A DNA stretch of 64,000 bases from Xenorhabdus yunnanensis (GTDB lineage: Bacteria; Pseudomonadota; Gammaproteobacteria; Enterobacterales; Enterobacteriaceae), in assembly GCF_028598805.1 (NCBI RefSeq), contig NZ_JAQRFI010000010.1, positions 39,377 through 103,376 of the forward strand, written 5' to 3'. Both the position numbers and the translations under genes were made by a program. Below are positions 48,779-58,325 of the stretch, piece by piece. A model generated the notes under the pieces. That model did no database searches and was not told where the DNA came from. It saw only the letters and a program-made list of their open reading frames with translations. Every line of letters begins with the position of its first letter. Positions within the stretch are counted from its first letter, which is position 1.

Positions 48779-49810
48779 ATGATGGTATTTCTTATGTATA
48801 AAAACCCCATAATTATCAAAGAACTAAATGATCTTTTAACACCGTTTGATGAAAATGCTCCCGGTGTTGTATATATGGCTAAATATGACAGCGGTTTAAT
48901 CTATCAAGGTTCTATAGGTTTAGCTTGTTTAGAATCACATAAACCACTTTCAATAGATAGCGTATTTAATATTGCTTCCGTTTCAAAACAATTCACTGCA
49001 TTTGCGATTCTATTGTTAGAAAACAATGGTAATTTATCGTTAGATGATTCAATCATAAAATATCTGCCTGATTTGGGTAATTATGCTGAACCCGTTACTT
49101 TGCGTCATTTAATCTATCATACAGGCGGATTGATTGATTATATGGAATTAGCTGAGTCAGCTGGTATCAGTGAACAAGAAACGTTGACAATTGAACAATC
49201 ATTACATCACCTGTACGCCCAATCTCAAGCAGTATTTGTATCAGGAACGGCTTTCGAGTATAGCAACACCGGATATTTTCTACTGGCACAAGTGGCTGAA
49301 AAAGCCAGTGGGATGAAACTTAGTGAATTTAGCCAAGAATATATTTTTAAACCTCTCGGAATGAGAAATACATTCATTGTTGATGAATATCCAATCTCTG
49401 TTGAATTTGTACATGCATATAGTCAAGAAGGTCAGCTTTTTGAGTCGTTGTGGACACATACTGGTGATGGAGCAGTACACTCAACCGTTGGGGATCTCAT
49501 GCTATGGGGAGAAAATTTAACTCATGGCAGGGTTGGTGGAAAAACATTAATCCAGCACATGACTCAGGCATTGCCAGAAAAAACATTTACCGGAGATATA
49601 GTTAAAAATCATGAGTCTTATGCATTTGGTTTGGAACATCATAACCACCTAGTAGAACCGAGTTTAGAGCATTCCGGCGGATGGGTAGGTTACAAAGCTT
49701 ATTTTATACGTTTGCCAAACTCGCGTTTAACTATTGCTGTTCTGAGTAATCAAGAATCTATTGATACACAAACGCTGAGTTACAAAATTGCTGAGATATT
49801 GCTAAATTAG
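48779..49810 (+). CDS. Beta-lactamase-fold serine hydrolase (class C/EstB-like)
   Basis: 343 residues. The penicillin-binding/class C motifs are present: S67-V-S-K70 in NIASVSKQF, Y161-S-N163 in FEYSNTGY and an HSGG near residue 298. There is no signal peptide, so a cytoplasmic esterase or peptidase is more likely than a resistance enzyme. The start is uncertain: ATG codons at 48779, 48782 and 48794 all lack a strong RBS. A decayed SMP-30 gene lies before it and a broken nitrilase after it. Confidence 0.78.
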   Translation: MMVFLMYKNPIIIKELNDLLTPFDENAPGVVYMAKYDSGLIYQGSIGLACLESHKPLSIDSVFNIASVSKQFTAFAILLLENNGNLSLDDSIIKYLPDLGNYAEPVTLRHLIYHTGGLIDYMELAESAGISEQETLTIEQSLHHLYAQSQAVFVSGTAFEYSNTGYFLLAQVAEKASGMKLSEFSQEYIFKPLGMRNTFIVDEYPISVEFVHAYSQEGQLFESLWTHTGDGAVHSTVGDLMLWGENLTHGRVGGKTLIQHMTQALPEKTFTGDIVKNHESYAFGLEHHNHLVEPSLEHSGGWVGYKAYFIRLPNSRLTIAVLSNQESIDTQTLSYKIAEILLN

Positions 49811-49869
49811 TTGAATTAAAAAGCGGTGTAACTTCTGCTTCTTCAGCAAGAAAAGGCGCATTCCTAACA

Positions 49870-50665
49870 ATGAGACAGTCCATTATGTCAATAACTACAA
49901 TATATCGAGTAGCCGCAGTTCAAGCTGCTCCTATTTTCCTCAATCTAGAAGCGACCGTTGCAAAAACCATTTCACTCATTGAGTCGGCAGCCAATTATGG
50001 CACTAAATTGATTGCTTTCCCTGAGACTTGGATCCCGGGCTATCCTTGGTTCATATGGCTGGATTCACCACTCTGGGGCATGCAATTCTTCGAGCAATAT
50101 CACAATAATTCACTAGTTATCAATAGCCAGCAATATCAAAAAATTGAGCAGGCTGCTGCTGACAATAATATTATGGTAGTACTTGGTTTCAGCGAAAAAG
50201 ATAATGGCAGTCTTTACATATCTCAATCTATTATCGATCAAACGGGGCAAACGCTACTGACACGAAGAAAATTAAAGCCCACACATGTAGAAAGAGCAAT
50301 TTTTGGGGAAGGTGATGGTAGTAGCTTAAATGTTATTGAAACAACTCTTGGTAAAGTTGGTGCCTTAAACTGCTGGGAACATATCCAACCATTGTCAAAA
50401 TACGCTATGTTTTCTCAGGATGAACAAATACATGTTGGTTCCTGGCCAAGTTTTTCCATTTATAAAGGGCATGTTCATGCTCTATCAGGTGAAATGAATA
50501 CTGCTATACGAAGAAGGAGTACTGTACGCTGATATCGATCTGAGTGCCATTACATTGGCAAAAGCCATTGCAGACCCCGTAGGGCACTATTCACGACCCG
50601 ATGTTACCTGTCTTCTTTTGGATAAAACACGCCGTCAGCCTGCGATTATCAAAGAAACCGAATAA
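49870..50665 (+). pseudogene. Nitrilase with internal deletion and frameshift
   Basis: The first 215 codons are a nitrilase with the catalytic triad E52 (FPETWIPGYPW), K134 (RRKLKPTHVER) and C168 (ALNCWEH). After SGEMNTA the sequence jumps to the C-terminal part in another frame: EEGVLYADIDLSAITLAKAI, ADPVGHYSRPDVTCLLLD, ending at 50665. About 50-80 residues between are missing compared with the ~330-residue family. Nitrilases turn nitriles into acids plus ammonia; this copy is dead because part of the core fold is lost. Confidence 0.8.
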
Positions 50666-50929
50666 TGTGTATCGGGAATATCTGATTCAGTAAATTACCA
50701 AGCTTTTCGATACAAAAATCGGAAGATTTTTGATGAGAAATTTGGTAAATTCACCTTTAAAATAACAGTAATTAAAACTGTCAATATCTTTTTGCTAAAA
50801 AGCTTTATATATCTTTTGTTTTTTCAAGGAAAGGTTTTAAAAGAAGAGTATTATTATTTAGACTTCTAACGTGTTATTAATAAAAAACAGACTGTACATT
50901 TTCCATTCTAACTTAACAAGAAGATATTT

Positions 50930-51355
50930 ATGATTTATTTCACATCGAATACCCATTTTTGTCATTCCAATGTTATCCGCTTATGCAGACGACCCATGGA
51001 TTGACGGTATTAAATATGAATATGCCGTGCCATAAATCTCTCGGGAGAGTATTTATGCTATAAATGGTAGTGAACCGATTAATGTTGATTTACAGACGGG
51101 GACAATCTACAGAGTTTCTTCTGGTGAAATACATATTTATCATATTTATCATAATGGCAGAGCCTTTAAACGAATTACATTACCCGACAATATTACGGAT
51201 GAAGAATGTAATAATCTGAAAGTCATAACAGGTATTAGAAAAAACACCGAATATTCGCAATATTAGATGATGGATGGCTATTCTTTGATCGGGAAGGGCG
51301 ATTGCTTCATCTGGATTGGAACAAGAGTGTAGTAAAGCACCTTAATGTGAGGTGA
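50930..51355 (+). pseudogene. Decayed exported protein, unknown family
   Basis: The joined reading is IPMLSAYADDPWIDGIKYEY-AVP, an in-frame TAA, then ISRESIYAINGSEPINVDLQ, TGTIYRVSSGEIHIYHIYHN, GRAFKRITLPDNITDEECNN, a frameshift near 51250, and LDDGWLFFDREGRLLHLDWN to a TGA. The start resembles the end of a signal peptide (SAYA). I do not recognise the family; the repeated G-x-(I/L)-x-R pattern suggests beta strands. At least two lesions make it non-functional. It ends about 80 bases before dif. Confidence 0.5.
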
Positions 51356-51433
51356 GATAGGTAATTTATACTTATTCAAAAATGAAGGTTAGAAATAAAG
51401 GAAGGGATATGAAATAATTTATTATTATAGATT

Positions 51434-51461
51434 ATTTAACATAATATAGATTATGCGAACC
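51434..51461 (-). other. dif-like XerCD site (terminus resolution site, prophage junction)
   Basis: On the minus strand the 28 bases are GGTTCGCATAA (XerC arm), TCTATA (centre) and TTATGTTAAAT (XerD arm). E. coli dif is GGTGCGCATAA, TGTATA, TTATGTTAAAT, so only two positions differ and the XerD arm is identical. XerCD use dif to resolve chromosome dimers at the terminus, and filamentous phages use it to integrate. Here a filamentous prophage starts directly beside it. Confidence 0.88.
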
Positions 51462-51668
51462 CATAAGGCTTTTAAAAAAATACTGAGGTTTGACCCTGAG
51501 TACCCGATCTTTCTTTCCCTAAATACGCTCTCAATTGGCGTTGTATACAAATCACTAATAACATTATCTATAGATAGTAAACATATCACATGTTTCCTGT
51601 CAACATGTCGTAGGCAACTTGCACACAAATTTTATAGAATTAAAGATTATGGTGAACGGAGGCTGCTA

Positions 51669-51887
51669 ATGAGTCATGCATCTACATTGAAAACTACCAT
51701 CAGGTTGAAGAAGTCGGAATCTATCGATTTACAGGAAAAGGCATTCCTCTTAACAAAGAAAAATATCATGAGCGGACGGCAAAAAATTTACAGTGAGGCT
51801 GATTTGGTGCATTACGCAATTGAACAAATGCTGTCCATGATCACACTTGATGAACATGGTCACCTAATTTTGGAAAAAGACAGTTAG
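51669..51887 (+). CDS. Small prophage protein, 72 aa, possible DNA-binding regulator
   Basis: The start at 51669 is chosen because of GGAGG 7 bases upstream; the frame is open further up to 51453 but that part looks non-coding. The product starts MSHASTLKTTIRLKKSESID and is highly charged and helical, with a basic first strand-like stretch (LKTTIRLKK) as in ribbon-helix-helix proteins, though this is a weak argument. It lies in the plus-strand accessory block of the filamentous prophage, beside the dif junction, and is followed by a good terminator. Confidence 0.5.
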   Translation: MSHASTLKTTIRLKKSESIDLQEKAFLLTKKNIMSGRQKIYSEADLVHYAIEQMLSMITLDEHGHLILEKDS

Positions 51888-51931
51888 AATTTGGCCGGGT
51901 TCACCTGAAAGCCCGAAGATAACCTTAGACT

Positions 51932-51959
51932 ACCCCCGTAGTACAGCACGGGGGTTTTT
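51932..51959 (+). terminator. Rho-independent terminator
   Basis: ACCCCCGT / ACGGGGGT stem followed by TTTTT, 45 bases after the small prophage gene. Confidence 0.85.
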
Positions 51960-52017
51960 CCACGCTCACCATCCGAGATAAAAACCATAACTTCTATAAC
52001 TGTAAAAAGGATAAGAA

Positions 52018-52269
52018 ATGAAAAAAGAGATTATAAAAAAATGGCTTCAAGAAGAAAGTAACGATAACCCTGTAGCAAGAGCCGAAATAGCAAGATTTTT
52101 AGTAAAAACAGTATATGACTTTGTGAAATTTGACAGGCCAGGAGGTGAAGGTTTAGATGGTTGTGATGGAATAGAAAGACAGAGCTTGGCAAAAATTGTT
52201 GATGCCGCTGAATATCATTATTCAGCAATGATAAAAGAAAAACATAAAGATAAATTGACAAATAAATAA
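52018..52269 (+). CDS. Small prophage protein, 83 aa, unknown
   Basis: AAAAAGGATAAGAA gives a good RBS. The product starts MKKEIIKKWLQEESNDNPVA, is soluble and mixed in charge, and contains a GGEGLDGCDG loop. Not recognised. It has its own terminator 26 bases downstream, so it is a one-gene unit in the accessory block of the prophage. Confidence 0.55.
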   Translation: MKKEIIKKWLQEESNDNPVARAEIARFLVKTVYDFVKFDRPGGEGLDGCDGIERQSLAKIVDAAEYHYSAMIKEKHKDKLTNK

Positions 52270-52294
52270 TCTGTTAAACGATAGTTCACTTTTA

Positions 52295-52331
52295 AAAACC
52301 ACTACAACATTCTATTTTGTAGCGGTTTTTT
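52295..52331 (+). terminator. Rho-independent terminator
   Basis: AAACCACTACA / TGTAGCGGTTT stem (one mismatch) followed by a T run. Confidence 0.8.
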
Positions 52332-52450
52332 AGCATGTGAGCTCAACTGATTGTAAACCATTATTCTGCCTTTTTCAGGTATGACCAGTACGCATATTAG
52401 ACAACAATATTTGTTGTTTATTAGTATACTAATAATACATAGGAAATACT

Positions 52451-52797
52451 TTGAACCACATAAATAAAAACATATGCCCTGAAAATTTTGATAATTTTTA
52501 TTCAGCCAAAGATGCAAAATATGAAGCTGATAAAGCTCAAAAGCAAATGCAACAAGCAAAATTAGCTGCGTTATCATTTCAATATATCCATGAAATATAT
52601 TCGCTTATACATCAAGCGGCAAAACATGGTAAATATATATAGATTATGATTTCAGAACGCTCCTGGAATTTGGTGTCGAGGAATATATAGAAGAATTTAT
52701 TCGTTATTCTGGATACAGAGTTGAAAAATCCAAAGGTGAAAATAAAATTGGTTGCACACTAACCATTTCTTGGATTTCTGTACCAAATACTATGTAA
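52451..52797 (+). pseudogene. Prophage accessory gene with a frameshift, unknown
   Basis: TTG start. Frame one reads MNHINKNICPENFDNFYSAK, DAKYEADKAQKQMQQAKLAA and stops after HGKYI. In the next frame the text continues IDYDFRTLLEFGVEEYIEEF, IRYSGYRVEKSKGENKIGCT to a TAA at 52797. The shift lies in the TA repeat at 52631-52640 (AAATATATATAG). A coiled, Gln/Lys-rich first half and an alpha/beta second half make a plausible ~115-residue protein. Family not recognised. Confidence 0.45.
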
Positions 52798-53049
52798 TCA
52801 AACGAGACAATTTTTTTCTTACCCGCTGAACATTTCTTTCGTCTATTCGACGGTCACACTTTCGTACTCTTTGATGGTTTAGTGGTTCGCTACGCTCACG
52901 GCTTTGCAGAGAGTGAGATGGTTTTCGCGCTCCCTGATTCAATCCCCCTTTTGTATCGGCGGATTAATAGCAGTGTCTCCATCGGCTTTCTCATGCCGCC
53001 TTACATGCCCTTACGGGCATTTACCAACAAAGTTTTGATACGGTGTCAC

Positions 53050-53232
53050 ATGAATTTTTTTGAAGAATTGAAAGCATCTTTTAACGAATCTATTGAAATT
53101 AAAAAGAGTAATAAAACGGCATTACGAATGATCCGATATGAATTATTCACCGAAAACAAAATGACGCTATCTGCGCCTGAAAAGCCTGCCTCCTCGCAAC
53201 GCTGCGGGGGGCGGCTTTTCAATGCTCGATAA
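53050..53232 (+). CDS. Short prophage ORF, possible truncated HTH-repressor start
   Basis: 60 codons from ATG at 53050; the frame is open upstream to 52882 but that part reads as low-quality sequence. The opening MNFFEELKASFNESIEIKKS resembles the N-terminus of NadS/XRE-like regulators, which begin with F-F-E-x-L-K-x-S-x-x-E-A. The HTH itself would follow but is missing; the frame ends in sequence that also forms a terminator hairpin. It may be a remnant of the phage repressor. Confidence 0.3.
   Translation: MNFFEELKASFNESIEIKKSNKTALRMIRYELFTENKMTLSAPEKPASSQRCGGRLFNAR
53180..53219. terminator. GC-rich hairpin between opposed prophage genes
   Basis: AAAAGCC-GCC-CC pairs with GG-GGC-GGCTTTT with two bulges. 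It lies just past the secretin stop and works as a terminator candidate on both strands. Confidence 0.55.
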
Positions 53233-54361
<1,129 letters not shown>

Positions 54362-54362
<1 letters not shown>

Positions 54363-55402
54363 TATTGTATTCCTCCAGAGTAATAATTCACGGTCTGCCC
54401 TTCAATATCACCCTGCAAAAGTCGTCCGCTGTATTGGAACTGGCTTCTAGGCTCAAGGCGTAATCGACCTTGCTTGTCAGCCAGAATCACATATGCCCTG
54501 CCATCTTTAACTAACTCACCTGTAATGCGCCATTTATCCGATAAAGAGATCACTGGCTTTACAGGACTGATTACTGAGCTAACAGTCTTTGCTGTTGTCG
54601 ATGTGGATTGACGAGTAGAAACTTCTTCCACCTTGCTTTCAGAATTCAAATATTGATTGAAATAGTTATAAACAACATAAGCTGATGCCAGAATAAAAAC
54701 AGGGACAGTTAGAATAAGTATTCGAATCGTTTTAGATGAAAAGATAGACTGACGTGCATCCGTTCTCTGCTGATTCGGGTTATTACCCTCGACCGATTTA
54801 TATAACTCAAAAATAGCCTTATCGTATTTTTCCTGATAATAAGTCATCCGGTTAGACTTAGTGACCTTTGCGCCCTGAAAAACATCAACCCGATAACGAT
54901 TATTTAATCCCAATGCAACATGCTTCTGCATCCGGTACGTGGTTTCTATACGCCCTTTGATAAAACGCGGAATGTCACTAATGGTCTGGTTAATCACGAC
55001 TAAATCAGACATAATTCCCGTGTCTTTATCAACAAAATGACCATGTTCAGCAATAAATGAACGATGATTTTTAGGAATATCTTTATCACTACCCCAGACA
55101 CGCCACACTTCATCAATAACAACTAAATCCCCCGCCCGACAAAATGTGTCCAAATTATCCATTGAAGGTAAAAAATCCTCATTCAGGCACTGATTATTTT
55201 CAACATAAATCAATTTCCCTAAATTATCAGGAGACATTTTTTTATTTTGTTTCAAACAATAGGCTTTGATTTTTTCTTCATTTAACCCGTAAATATTCGA
55301 AACTACGCGCCGACCGGACGCAATCGCCGGAACAATCACCGATTTAACGACTTCATAGGATTTACCTGAACGCGGTACACCCACATAAGCTGTAATAGGC
55401 AT
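54362..55402 (-). CDS. zot: Zot-like phage assembly ATPase (gene I protein)
   Basis: 346 residues. The cytoplasmic N-terminal domain has the Walker A loop GVPRSGKS (residues 8-15) and a Walker B-like LVVIDEVWRVWG. One membrane segment follows (IRILILTVPVFILASAYVVY) and then a periplasmic tail of ~90 residues. This is the inner membrane motor for extrusion of filamentous phage; in CTXphi the homologue is called zonula occludens toxin. A toxin activity of this copy cannot be judged from sequence. It lies 13 bases after the pVI-like gene. Confidence 0.92.
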
Positions 55403-55415
55403 CCTGACTCCCTAT

Positions 55416-55706
55416 TTAACCAATGATGGGTAAGCGGCGAATGATAAACCGCGTCACCATCGCAGAAATCACCAAAGGCACACCTAGCGGAAATTGCAAT
55501 AAATTAAGGAAATACCAAATGGCATCGGGCAAAGCGCCAAAAAGATCCGCTAAATTGGTTGATTTAGGCAAAAACCAGTCAATGACAATGGGGATAAATT
55601 CAGTCGTAACATAAAATAACGCAAAGAACAGGAAAAACTTTGCGACAATGCCTTTAAATATGAAACTAAACGCCCCGCTAAATAATGTTGTGAGTAAACG
55701 TCCCAT
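55416..55706 (-). CDS. Minor coat protein pVI-like (DUF2523)
   Basis: 96 residues, about three hydrophobic segments (FIFKGIVAKFFLFFALFYVT, FIPIVIDWFLP, LGVPLVISAMVTRFII). Size, position between the pIII-like and Zot genes, and the LFGALPDAIWYFLNLLQFPL stretch fit the DUF2523 group of phage coat proteins. It would cap the virion end together with pIII and stay in the inner membrane before assembly. Confidence 0.8.
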   Translation of the reverse strand: MGRLLTTLFSGAFSFIFKGIVAKFFLFFALFYVTTEFIPIVIDWFLPKSTNLADLFGALPDAIWYFLNLLQFPLGVPLVISAMVTRFIIRRLPIIG

Positions 55707-55714
55707 TTTATCTC

Positions 55715-57316
55715 CTATGCACTGAGTAACCTACGCAATGCGACAAACGCCCAAACCAATGAAAATATAGATTCAATCACCCCTCTGTTTTCCTCAATTA
55801 ATGGGCAGTGGGAATCTATTTTTCCACGAAAATTCATATAAGGAATATTGATATCCCAAACAGGACACTGAGCACTGCGAGATGGCATAGTAAAATCCTG
55901 TAAAAAAGGAAAAAATAACTTATAAGGCGCTAATATTTGTTCTGCTGTAGGCATATCTAATTCAGGGTATTGAATGTTTTCTGCATCAAGATCAGTTTCT
56001 TCATCAGGTTTAGGACGTGGTTTTGGATTAGGTGAAGGCTTTGGATTTGGTGCTGGATTTTCTTCAAAATCAACTTTAATAACATTCCCTGCTCCTGCTT
56101 TCGCTAACAAATCCGAAAAAGTCACCCTATCAACACCCAATTCATTCAGTGCAGTCTGAATCTCAGTCTCAGTTATCGGATTTTCCTGACTGAAAGGAAC
56201 GCCGTCATAACCCTGCTGTAAAGCAGCCTCCAACAACAAACCGTTAAATAATGTCGCAAGGTTCTGTAAAGGTAATGTTTTATTTTTATATAAATTCAAA
56301 TTTAAATCAGCAATCGTACCAACCTGAGTGTCATCATCTTTTTTTTCAGTATATTCTCGATTTATTAATAACAAAGGAGATGAAACGCTAGTGTCTTTAT
56401 AATAATCATAATCTTTTTCTAAATCAGGCTTATTAAATATTTTAATTGTTTCAGTGCCAGTGAAATATTCAGTTAACACGTCAAAATCATATTTGAATTC
56501 AGTTATATTCCTTGTAACCCGAACTTCTGCTTCAACATAAAACTCACCGATAGAATGTCTTAAGTATTTTGTTTCAATATCCACTCTCCTAATTAAATAT
56601 TCATATTTTTTATCATCTATTTCAACGGTTTCGTTTGTTACTTTGTTACCAATGTCATATTTAACCAAGTCTTGATATGCGTGATGTTCTGCTAACTTTG
56701 GTAAGTCATTTGACATAAACAAACCACCATCATTAGATTTGTAATAATATCTATAATCGTTGCTTAACTTATCATTCTCATACACATCTACTTTTTCTAT
56801 TGGATTAACGATATTATAACTATATGTATAAATAACAGGATTATTCAAAGATGGTTTATAAGAGACAATTTTTGTTTTACCATTTACATTAATAGCATAA
56901 CGGCCATTCTTTAATTTAACCGCTGTCGGTTCAAAAAAAACACTAACCTTATCATTACCATTAACATTCAAATCAAGTAATGTTATTGCACCTGACGATA
57001 AAGCCAAAGAAACCCAAGAAATATCTTTCGCATGACGTAAAGAACTCACTTTCGCTAGTTTATAGACAGAATCATTTGCCGCAACACGTCCCACATAACG
57101 CATCGTACCTGAGCGCACTGTATTTAACATGACGGCATCATTCGCTGCTACCATACCTGCGCGGCGAGTAACAATAGACTGGAAAACACGAGTGATTATC
57201 GGACGGGCAACAATAGCCACAGCCGGATTAGCGTAAGAATGATAAAGAGGGAAAAATAATACAATAAACATCAAAGGAAAAATGAATATTTTCCTTTTCA
57301 AAGAATATGGATTCAT
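55715..57316 (-). CDS. Minor coat/adsorption protein pIII-like
   Basis: 533 residues with a signal peptide (MNPYSLKRKIFIFPLMFIVL..YHSYA). A large N-terminal region of unknown fold is followed by a proline-rich linker (NPAPNPKPSPNPKPRPKPDE, residues ~425-445), a small domain with a cysteine pair (SAQCPVWDINI..DSHCPLI) and a C-terminal membrane anchor (IFSLVWAFVALRRLLS). This layout is that of pIII/TspB-like tip proteins, which bind the host pilus and TolA. The receptor-binding part is not recognisable, as is usual, because it diverges fast. Confidence 0.82.
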   Translation of the reverse strand: MNPYSLKRKIFIFPLMFIVLFFPLYHSYANPAVAIVARPIITRVFQSIVTRRAGMVAANDAVMLNTVRSGTMRYVGRVAANDSVYKLAKVSSLRHAKDISWVSLALSSGAITLLDLNVNGNDKVSVFFEPTAVKLKNGRYAINVNGKTKIVSYKPSLNNPVIYTYSYNIVNPIEKVDVYENDKLSNDYRYYYKSNDGGLFMSNDLPKLAEHHAYQDLVKYDIGNKVTNETVEIDDKKYEYLIRRVDIETKYLRHSIGEFYVEAEVRVTRNITEFKYDFDVLTEYFTGTETIKIFNKPDLEKDYDYYKDTSVSSPLLLINREYTEKKDDDTQVGTIADLNLNLYKNKTLPLQNLATLFNGLLLEAALQQGYDGVPFSQENPITETEIQTALNELGVDRVTFSDLLAKAGAGNVIKVDFEENPAPNPKPSPNPKPRPKPDEETDLDAENIQYPELDMPTAEQILAPYKLFFPFLQDFTMPSRSAQCPVWDINIPYMNFRGKIDSHCPLIEENRGVIESIFSLVWAFVALRRLLSA

Positions 57317-57332
57317 GGAAATAACCTGTCAT

Positions 57333-57407
57333 TAATAGCTATTAAACCCCTGTATTACAGCCCATGCACATAATACCCCTGTAAAAAAACTCATTAATTC
57401 CCACATA
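57333..57407 (-). CDS. Tiny hydrophobic coat peptide (pVII/pIX-like), 24 aa
   Basis: AGAGG lies 5 bases before the ATG. The peptide is MWELMSFFTGVLCAWAVIQG followed by FNSY, one membrane-spanning stretch. Ff phages carry two such 32-33-residue peptides at the leading virion tip, and the place between major coat and pIII genes fits. Too short for automatic prediction. Confidence 0.55.
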
Positions 57408-57417
57408 ATCACCTCTA

Positions 57418-57440
57418 AAAAGGGGCTGTAAAGCCCCTCA
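57418..57440 (-). terminator. Terminator after the major coat gene
   Basis: GGGGCT / AGCCCC stem with GTAA/TTAC loop, followed on the minus strand by TTTTT. A strong terminator directly after gene VIII is a known Ff feature that keeps coat transcript high and downstream genes low. Confidence 0.8.
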
Positions 57441-57456
57441 TTAAAACGCTTTTTAA

Positions 57457-57705
57457 TTAAAACGATTTTATCATGGCTGATACTTTTTTTAGACCCATAA
57501 TAGTAACAGAAATACCCATAACTATTGCCGCCACACCAACAACCCCCGTAATTATCGGCGCAACATCAATCTGTTTCAAAAGTACATCAAGATAGCCTGC
57601 TGATGGTTGTGAAGCATCATTAGCAAATGCCGCAGAACTCAACGCCACAGAAGCTACAACACTCGCTTTTAAATAACTCCTAGAAATAATATTTTTAATT
57701 TTCAT
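57457..57705 (-). CDS. Major coat protein pVIII-like
   Basis: 82 residues: signal peptide (ASVVASVALSSAAFA), an acidic segment (NDASQPSAGYLDVLLKQID), a membrane helix (ITGVVGVAAIVMGISVTIMG) and a basic tail (LKKVSAMIKSF). That is the standard pVIII plan, in which the basic end faces the DNA inside the virion. A terminator lies 17 bases after its stop. Confidence 0.88.
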   Translation of the reverse strand: MKIKNIISRSYLKASVVASVALSSAAFANDASQPSAGYLDVLLKQIDVAPIITGVVGVAAIVMGISVTIMGLKKVSAMIKSF

Positions 57706-57712
57706 AATAGAC

Positions 57713-57970
57713 CTATAAGTTAACCATTTTTATCATGCGTCCTAATCCGTAACCTAATACATAAAAGACTAAGACAAGCCCTAATCCAGCCCCTAAGATA
57801 TTCATATTAAATTCACCTAAAGGCGGACTGTTTGAAACCATCGAAGATTGAAATTTATTAAATTCTGATTTCGGTAATTTCAAAATTACATCGTTACAAC
57901 TACTATTATCAGTCATCATATTTATATGAGGCTGACAAAATTTAGTTGTTATTTTGGTATAGTCATCCAT
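57713..57970 (-). CDS. Small phage membrane protein, probable minor coat
   Basis: 85 residues with no signal peptide, two cysteines in the N-terminal half and one strong C-terminal membrane segment (ILGAGLGLVLVFYVLGYGLG). It lies 7 bases before the major coat gene in the structural operon. Position suggests a minor coat or assembly role; the family is not recognised. Confidence 0.6.
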   Translation of the reverse strand: MDDYTKITTKFCQPHINMMTDNSSCNDVILKLPKSEFNKFQSSMVSNSPPLGEFNMNILGAGLGLVLVFYVLGYGLGRMIKMVNL

Positions 57971-57995
57971 AAAACAACTATTCCTGAAAATTAAT

Positions 57996-58325
57996 TTATA
58001 ATTTAATTAAATGCTTAACTGTTTCCATAGGAACATAAGAAACATTCCACTGGTTAAACTCAAGGCGAGGTGGATTATCGCCAAATGGTTTACCTGGATA
58101 TAAACTAGAACCAGAAATTAAATATTTTCCCTCTGGTAACGGATTTGGCTCTGACAATGTGATAACTGTCTCTGACATTGAGCGTGGCCCCATATGTGCA
58201 ATAACACGCTGTGTATAATAGGGAGTGATTTCGCCCGTATTTTTATTAGTACGTGTCTTTTGTTCTATTTTCACATCAGCGGCAGTAACTTCTATATAAA
58301 ATGGAATTTTTTCTAAAACGGACAT
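57996..58325 (-). CDS. Phage single-stranded DNA-binding protein (gene V-like)
   Basis: 109 residues, beta-rich (IPFYIEVTAADVKIEQ, PYYTQRVIAHMG, GKYLISGSSLYPGKPFGDNP), directly after the replication initiator and overlapping it by 13 bases. Size and place fit the gV/RstB-type proteins that coat new single strands and pass them to assembly. The assignment is mainly from position and fold-like pattern. Confidence 0.7.
   Translation of the reverse strand: MSVLEKIPFYIEVTAADVKIEQKTRTNKNTGEITPYYTQRVIAHMGPRSMSETVITLSEPNPLPEGKYLISGSSLYPGKPFGDNPPRLEFNQWNVSYVPMETVKHLIKL

Noticed and set aside
48779..49810. AmpC-type beta-lactamase resistance gene
   Set aside because: SxxK, YxN and HSGG motifs fit, but there is no signal peptide and the sequence reads as an esterase-like serine hydrolase.
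51453..51668. Upstream extension of the small prophage gene
   Set aside because: A strong RBS precedes the ATG at 51669, and the extension starts inside the dif site.
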